64,000 nt of DNA from Qipengyuania mesophila (GTDB taxonomy: Bacteria; Pseudomonadota; Alphaproteobacteria; Sphingomonadales; Sphingomonadaceae), in assembly GCF_019711655.1 (NCBI RefSeq), contig NZ_JAIGNU010000001.1, positions 1,521,501 to 1,585,500 of the forward strand. Reading direction: 5' to 3'. Shown here piece by piece: positions 60,564-64,000 of this stretch (positions are counted from its first letter, which is position 1; the number at the start of each line of letters is the position of its first letter). The translations under genes were made by a program, and so were the position numbers. The notes below the pieces were generated by a model. It had not been told where the DNA came from, searched no databases, and saw nothing but the letters and a program-made list of their open reading frames with translations.

Positions 60564-60982
60564 GCCAGGGTCCCCGCCGTGCCCATGGTGATCTTGTTGT
60601 AGATCGCCCCGACACCCAGTCCCATGAACCAGAAGAAGGCGGCGCCGAAGCCGCCATTCCCCTGCGCGACGAGTTCGAAGTTCTGGAGGAATTCCCAGAT
60701 GGTCATGACCGTCAGGCAGAAGCCGGTGGCGACAAGGCATTGCCGGACGATCAGCATGCGGATGAACTCGTCCTTCTCCTCGACGATGAACCGCATCACC
60801 GCCCAGAACACGCCGATGACCGGAAGCGCAGGGGCGATGGCCAGCGGCCAGGCCAGCGGGCCGCTGACCTGGTCGTGACGGAAGAGCCACACCGCGATGA
60901 AGAGCAGGATGAGGTAGACCGTCATCAGCACCGCGAGGCGGCGCGTGTAGCGCTTGGCGGCGGAGGTCCAACAGACGGCCAT
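60560..60982 (-). CDS. Membrane protein upstream of XRE regulator
   Basis: 140 residues with four hydrophobic helices (LAVLMTVYLILLFIAVWLF, LAWPLAIAPALPVIGVFWAVMRF, CLVATGFCLTVMTIWEFL, GAAFFWFMGLGVGAIYN) and the segment VEEKDEFIRMLIVRQ between helices 2 and 3. Such proteins often occur with one-domain XRE regulators. Function unknown. AAGGAAG precedes the start; 3 bases separate it from the gene upstream. Confidence 0.8.
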   Translation of the reverse strand: MAVCWTSAAKRYTRRLAVLMTVYLILLFIAVWLFRHDQVSGPLAWPLAIAPALPVIGVFWAVMRFIVEEKDEFIRMLIVRQCLVATGFCLTVMTIWEFLQNFELVAQGNGGFGAAFFWFMGLGVGAIYNKITMGTAGTLA

Positions 60983-60985
60983 GGC

Positions 60986-61159
60986 TCAGGCTTCCTTCGT
61001 TCGGCAGCGGCTGCGGCCCAGCCAGGCCGAGGGAAACAGCGCCAGCAGCGCGAAGGGCGCGAACTGAGCGATCTGCTCGGGGATGATGTCGAAGACCGCC
61101 AGCACGGCGACCGCAATCATCGCGGTAGCGAGGGCAAGGGCTTTCTGAATCTGGGTCAT
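60986..61159 (-). CDS. Small two-helix membrane protein
   Basis: 57 residues: KALALATAMIAVAVLAVFDII and FAPFALLALFPSAWLG helices with a basic end. The ATG at 61159 has AGGA seven bases upstream; a start at 61198 is open but less likely. First gene of the XRE operon. Function unknown. Confidence 0.68.
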   Translation of the reverse strand: MTQIQKALALATAMIAVAVLAVFDIIPEQIAQFAPFALLALFPSAWLGRSRCRTKEA

Positions 61160-61264
61160 GACAATGGTCCTTTTCTTGATGTAAAGCGTGTTTGTCATGC
61201 GATTCGTGAATTGTCAAGATAACTTTCCATTTTGACGCGCATGCTTTCCGAAATGCGTTTTCCC

Positions 61265-61282
61265 TTGTCACCGCGCGGTCAT
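61265..61282 (+). promoter_or_regulatory. Possible Pho box upstream of phoD
   Basis: TTGTCACCGCGCGGTCAT contains two GTCA units exactly 11 bases apart, the spacing of a Pho box; the second half (CGGTCAT) fits CTGTCAY at 6 of 7 positions. It lies 32 bases before the phoD start. The first half is weak, so this is only a candidate. Confidence 0.35.
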
Positions 61283-61314
61283 CGGGCGCAGGCATGGCGC
61301 GAGTGAGGAGACAG

Positions 61315-62982
61315 ATGATGATCGCCACCGAACCCCCAGCATCGCCCAAGATTCCGGTGGTCGACCGCCGTACCCTGTTGAAGGGCGGGCTGCTCGGTCT
61401 GGGTGTCGCGGGCGCGCCGCTTTCGGCGCAGGCTTCGCTCGGCGGTTTCACTCATGGCGTCGCCAGCGGCGAACCGGGTGCGAATCGGGCGCTCCTGTGG
61501 ACCCGGTATGTCGGCGGGCAGGACACGCGGCTCGAACTTGAAGTCAGCGAATCGCTCGATTTCGCGCGCGCCGTGGCGGGCGGCTCTGTGACCGCGAGCG
61601 CCGAACACGGCTGGTGCTGCAAGGCCTGGGCCGAAGGCCTCGAACCGGGGCGCTGGTATTATTATCGCTTCACCGCGCCCGATGGATCGCATTCGGACGT
61701 CGGGCGGACGAGGACGCTGCCCGCGGGCGCGACCGACAAGTTCCGCATGGCGGTATTCTCGTGCTCGAACATTGGTTTCGGCTGGTTCAACGCCTACGCC
61801 CATGCGGCGGCGGACGGCAGCTTCGACTGCGCGCTGCACCTGGGCGACTATTTCTACGAATACGCGCCGGGCACTTACCCCTCGACCGACGAGACCGCGG
61901 CGGGCCGCATCGTGTGGCCCTCGAACGAGCTCGTCGCGCTCGCCGACTACCGGGCTCGCTATGCCGCCTATCGCCGCGATCCCGACCTGCGGCGCCTGCA
62001 CCAGCTCTTCCCGATGATCGCGGTGTGGGACGACCACGAGAGCGCGAATGATTCGTGGGAAGGCGGGGCAGAGAACCACCAGCCCGACACCGAAGGCGAA
62101 TGGTCGGCGCGCAAGGCGGCCGCGATGAAGGCCTATCGTGAATGGATGCCCGTCTCCGACGAGCCTTGGGCCTCCTACGAGGTGGGCGATCTCGCGACGC
62201 TCTATCGTCTCGAGACCCGCCTGACCGCGCGCGCCAAGCAGTTCAGCCTCGGCGAGATCCTCCGCGGGGCCAACGGCTCGCCCGAAGAGGCGCAGGCGGC
62301 GCTGGTGGCCTTTCGAGAGGGCGATTATGCCGATCCCGCGCGCGAACTGCTCGGCGCCAGGCAGCAGGCGTGGCTCGCCGAAGGCTTCAAGGCATCGAAG
62401 GGTGCGGGCAAGACCTGGCAGGTGCTCGTCCAGCAGGTACTGATGGGCAATCTCGTCTCGTCGCCCTCGCTCGCTGCCGCGCTGCCCAAGGATGCGCCCG
62501 ACTACATCCGCCAGCGCGTGCTCGCCGGCGCCATGGCCGGCGCGGAGGGCGTGCCGTTCAACATGGATGCCTGGGACGGCTATCCCGCCGCACGGGCGCG
62601 CGTGTTCGAAGCCGCGCTCGCTGCCGATGCGAACTTGATCAGCCTGGCGGGCGATACGCACAATGCCTGGGCCTTCGACCTCGATCATGCGGGCACGGCC
62701 GTCGGCGTCGAGTTCGGCGGCCAGTCGGTCACCTCCCCGGGGGTGGAAGGCTATCTCCCGCAAATTCCCGCCGATGTCTTCGCGCGCGACACGGTGGCCA
62801 ACAATGCGCAGCTCCAGTGGATGGATGCCTCGCGTCGCGGCTATATGGCGGTCGAGCTCACCCCGGGAAGCGCGAGCAGCGAATATCGCTTCCTATCGAG
62901 CGTGCGCGAGAAGGGTGCGAGCGTTGTCGCGACCAAGCGGATGACCACGCTGGCGGGGAGCCGCAAGCTCGAGGCGGGTTGA
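61315..62982 (+). CDS. phoD: Alkaline phosphatase D family protein (Tat-exported)
   Basis: Predicted periplasmic phosphodiesterase/phosphatase. 555 residues: a twin-arginine signal (DRRTLLKGGLLGLGVAGAP), an N-terminal beta domain (FTHGVASGEPGANRALLWTRY) and the metallophosphatase core FSCSNIGFGWFNAYAHAA, LHLGDYFYEY, WDDHESANDSW and LAGDTHNAWAFDL. The ATGATG start at 61315/61318 follows GAGGAG. Regulation by phosphate is possible. Its stop overlaps the -35 box of the thrS leader promoter. Confidence 0.93.
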   Translation: MMIATEPPASPKIPVVDRRTLLKGGLLGLGVAGAPLSAQASLGGFTHGVASGEPGANRALLWTRYVGGQDTRLELEVSESLDFARAVAGGSVTASAEHGWCCKAWAEGLEPGRWYYYRFTAPDGSHSDVGRTRTLPAGATDKFRMAVFSCSNIGFGWFNAYAHAAADGSFDCALHLGDYFYEYAPGTYPSTDETAAGRIVWPSNELVALADYRARYAAYRRDPDLRRLHQLFPMIAVWDDHESANDSWEGGAENHQPDTEGEWSARKAAAMKAYREWMPVSDEPWASYEVGDLATLYRLETRLTARAKQFSLGEILRGANGSPEEAQAALVAFREGDYADPARELLGARQQAWLAEGFKASKGAGKTWQVLVQQVLMGNLVSSPSLAAALPKDAPDYIRQRVLAGAMAGAEGVPFNMDAWDGYPAARARVFEAALAADANLISLAGDTHNAWAFDLDHAGTAVGVEFGGQSVTSPGVEGYLPQIPADVFARDTVANNAQLQWMDASRRGYMAVELTPGSASSEYRFLSSVREKGASVVATKRMTTLAGSRKLEAG

Positions 62983-63007
62983 GCATTCCTGCCTCCCGCG
63001 CTATCTC
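62979..63007 (+). promoter_or_regulatory. Promoter for the thrS leader transcript
   Basis: TTGAGC (62979-62984) and TATCTC (63002-63007) are 17 bases apart. The start of transcription expected about 7 bases later falls at 63014-63015, on the leader ATG, so the leader would be translated from a leaderless end. The -35 box overlaps the phoD stop codon. Confidence 0.55.
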
Positions 63008-63014
63008 TCGCCGC

Positions 63015-63086
63015 ATGACGCAGCTGCGGATCACAACCACGACTACCACCACTCCGGGCAACCGGGGGCGGTCGGTCGCGGCATAA
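63015..63086 (+). CDS. Threonine-rich leader peptide of thrS
   Basis: A 23-codon frame: MTQLRI, then seven threonine codons in a row (63033-63053; ACA, ACC, ACG and ACT all used), then PGNRGRSVAA and TAA. It closely resembles in style the thr-operon leader of enteric bacteria (ITTTITITTGNGAG). There is no ribosome site, but the predicted transcript starts at its ATG. Threonyl-tRNA shortage would stall the ribosome on the run and favour transcription into thrS. No role for the peptide product itself is implied. Confidence 0.75.
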   Translation: MTQLRITTTTTTTPGNRGRSVAA

Positions 63087-63121
63087 GCGATCCACTGCCG
63101 CCCGGTTTCGGGCGGTGGGCG
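63064..63121 (+). terminator. Attenuator: antiterminator and terminator hairpin before thrS
   Basis: Terminator: CCGCCCG (63098-63104) pairs with CGGGCGG (63109-63115) around a GTTT loop, extended by two G-T pairs and one C-G; GCGTTTCC follows, so the T-run is short. The segment GGGCGG (63066-63071), 13 bases after the last Thr codon, can instead pair with CCGCCC (63098-63103) and prevent the terminator. A ribosome that reaches the TAA (63084-63086) would cover this antiterminator. This is the classical attenuation layout; thrS starts 90 bases later. Confidence 0.7.
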
Positions 63122-63211
63122 TTTCCTCCCGAAATCGCGAAATTCCGCCAAACGCCGCTTCAAGCGCGCGCGCTCCTGTGCCATGGCCGCGCCAAGCAAC
63201 GGTAAGAGACG

Positions 63212-64000
63212 ATGACGGAACTTCTCAAGATCAGCCTGCCCGACGGTTCGGTGCGCGAAATGGAGGCGGGTTCGACGCCGGCCGATGTGGCTGCTGCGAT
63301 CGGCCCCGGCCTCGCCAAGGCCGCGATCGCCGCGCGGGTCGATGGCGAATTGCGCGACATCAACCGCCCGTTCGAGGGCGATGCCGAGCTTGCCCTGGTC
63401 ACCGGTCGCGACGAGGAGGACGCACTCGAGCTCGCGCGCCACGATTTCGCCCATGTGCTCGCGGAAGCGGTACAGGCGCTGTGGCCCGGCACGCAGATCA
63501 CCTTCGGCCCGGCGACCGACGACGGCTTCTATTACGACGTGAAGGCGCCCGAGAGCCGCGATCCCTTCAGCATGGACGATCTGCCCGCGATCGAGGAAAA
63601 GATGCGCGAAATCATTCGCGCGGACAAGCCGCTCCGCCGCGAGGTCTGGAGCCGCCAGCAGCTGATCGACAAGTGGGAGGCCGAGGGCGAGGTCTTCAAG
63701 GCCGAATGGGCCAAGGAACTGCCCGAGAACGAGGAGCTGACGGTCTACTGGTCGGGGGACGACTGGCTCGACATGTGCCGCGGCCCGCACCTCGCCAGCA
63801 CGGGCAAGCTCGATCCCGATGCCTTCAAGCTGATGCGCGTCGCCGGGGCCTATTGGCGCGGCGACCAGAAGAACGCGCAGCTCACGCGCATCTACGGCAC
63901 GGGCTGGCTCAACAAGAAGCAGCTCAACGCCCACCTTACGCGGCTGGAGGAGGCGGCCAAGCGCGACCATCGCAAGCTCGGCCGCGAGATGGATCTGTTC
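63212..64000 (+). CDS. thrS: Threonyl-tRNA synthetase, N-terminal part
   Basis: Charges tRNA-Thr; the window contains the first 263 residues and the frame is open at the edge. Visible parts: the TGS domain (ISLPDGSVREMEAGSTPADVAAAI), then the editing domain with HDFAHVLAEAVQALWPGTQITFGPATDDGFYYDV, WSGDDWLDMCRGPHLASTGKL and AYWRGDQKNAQLTRIYGTGW. The ATG has AAGAG upstream. A threonine-codon leader and attenuator lie in front. Confidence 0.97.
   Translation, partial: MTELLKISLPDGSVREMEAGSTPADVAAAIGPGLAKAAIAARVDGELRDINRPFEGDAELALVTGRDEEDALELARHDFAHVLAEAVQALWPGTQITFGPATDDGFYYDVKAPESRDPFSMDDLPAIEEKMREIIRADKPLRREVWSRQQLIDKWEAEGEVFKAEWAKELPENEELTVYWSGDDWLDMCRGPHLASTGKLDPDAFKLMRVAGAYWRGDQKNAQLTRIYGTGWLNKKQLNAHLTRLEEAAKRDHRKLGREMDLF

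Overview
The window looks like a chromosome segment of a GC-rich alphaproteobacterium, most likely an Erythrobacteraceae-type member of the Sphingomonadales. Several features point there: the large NAD-dependent glutamate dehydrogenase, an MmcB gene behind an alphaproteobacterial LexA box (GAAC-N7-GAAC), a rpe/heparinase/purH gene order, a CYP153-like P450, and many lipoprotein or Tat-exported enzymes. Genes are tightly packed, with many ATGA, GTGA or TGATG stop/start overlaps.

Layout, part 1 (1-32.5 kb). In order: a truncated CDS; a membrane diguanylate cyclase; an RNase T2 with two paralogous four-helix membrane proteins; nadC behind a LytS/LytTR-type two-component pair; an HD phosphohydrolase; a DsbA/M48-TPR envelope block; an esterase; a long acidic PAS-like protein; a DUF2141/sterol-desaturase pair; SOS-controlled mmcB; tRNA-Arg(CCG); a lipid-kinase/Tam41-like pair that could make CDP-diacylglycerol; rpe-heparinase-purH; msrA, zur and dxs; a crotonase, NnrU and FKBP; two exported amidohydrolase paralogues (one without the metal ligands) beside a POT peptide transporter; a YtrA-type GntR regulator; and ihfB.

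Part 2 (32.5-41.1 kb). An integrative element of about 8.5 kb sits in tRNA-Leu(TAA). It is bounded by a 58-bp duplication of the tRNA 3' part. The two copies differ at two positions that form one T-stem base pair. Identical 18-bp repeats, probably integrase arm sites, lie just inside both ends. Cargo: a tyrosine integrase, a ribbon-helix-helix regulator with its operator, an excisionase-like protein overlapping a reverse transcriptase with YSDN instead of YxDD, a serine recombinase, an ImmA/IrrE protease coupled to a small membrane protein, a one-domain WYL protein, a cytosine-C5 methyltransferase with a GIY-YIG endonuclease (a Type II restriction-modification pair with a LexA-like box at its start), and a metallophosphoesterase. 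A 14-bp palindrome (TGCAAC-NN-GTTGCA) recurs three times in it. The element is visibly more AT-rich than its flanks and reads as a compact mobile defence island.

Part 3 (41.1-64 kb). A PilZ protein, a GT-C membrane glycosyltransferase, msrB, the P450, a NatAB-like ABC exporter, queG, a ferredoxin-reductase-type flavoprotein, NAD-glutamate dehydrogenase, a luciferase-like oxidoreductase, a TPR protein, a hydrolase, an M48/DUF898 pair, a small XRE regulator operon, an alkaline phosphatase D, and the start of thrS. In front of thrS lies what looks like a complete transcription attenuator: a promoter, a 23-codon leader peptide with seven consecutive threonine codons, a potential antiterminator and a GC-rich terminator hairpin. 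This is the clearest unannotated regulatory system in the window; the mobile defence island is the second main point of interest.

All function calls come from reading motifs and gene order by eye. No database search or structure calculation was run.
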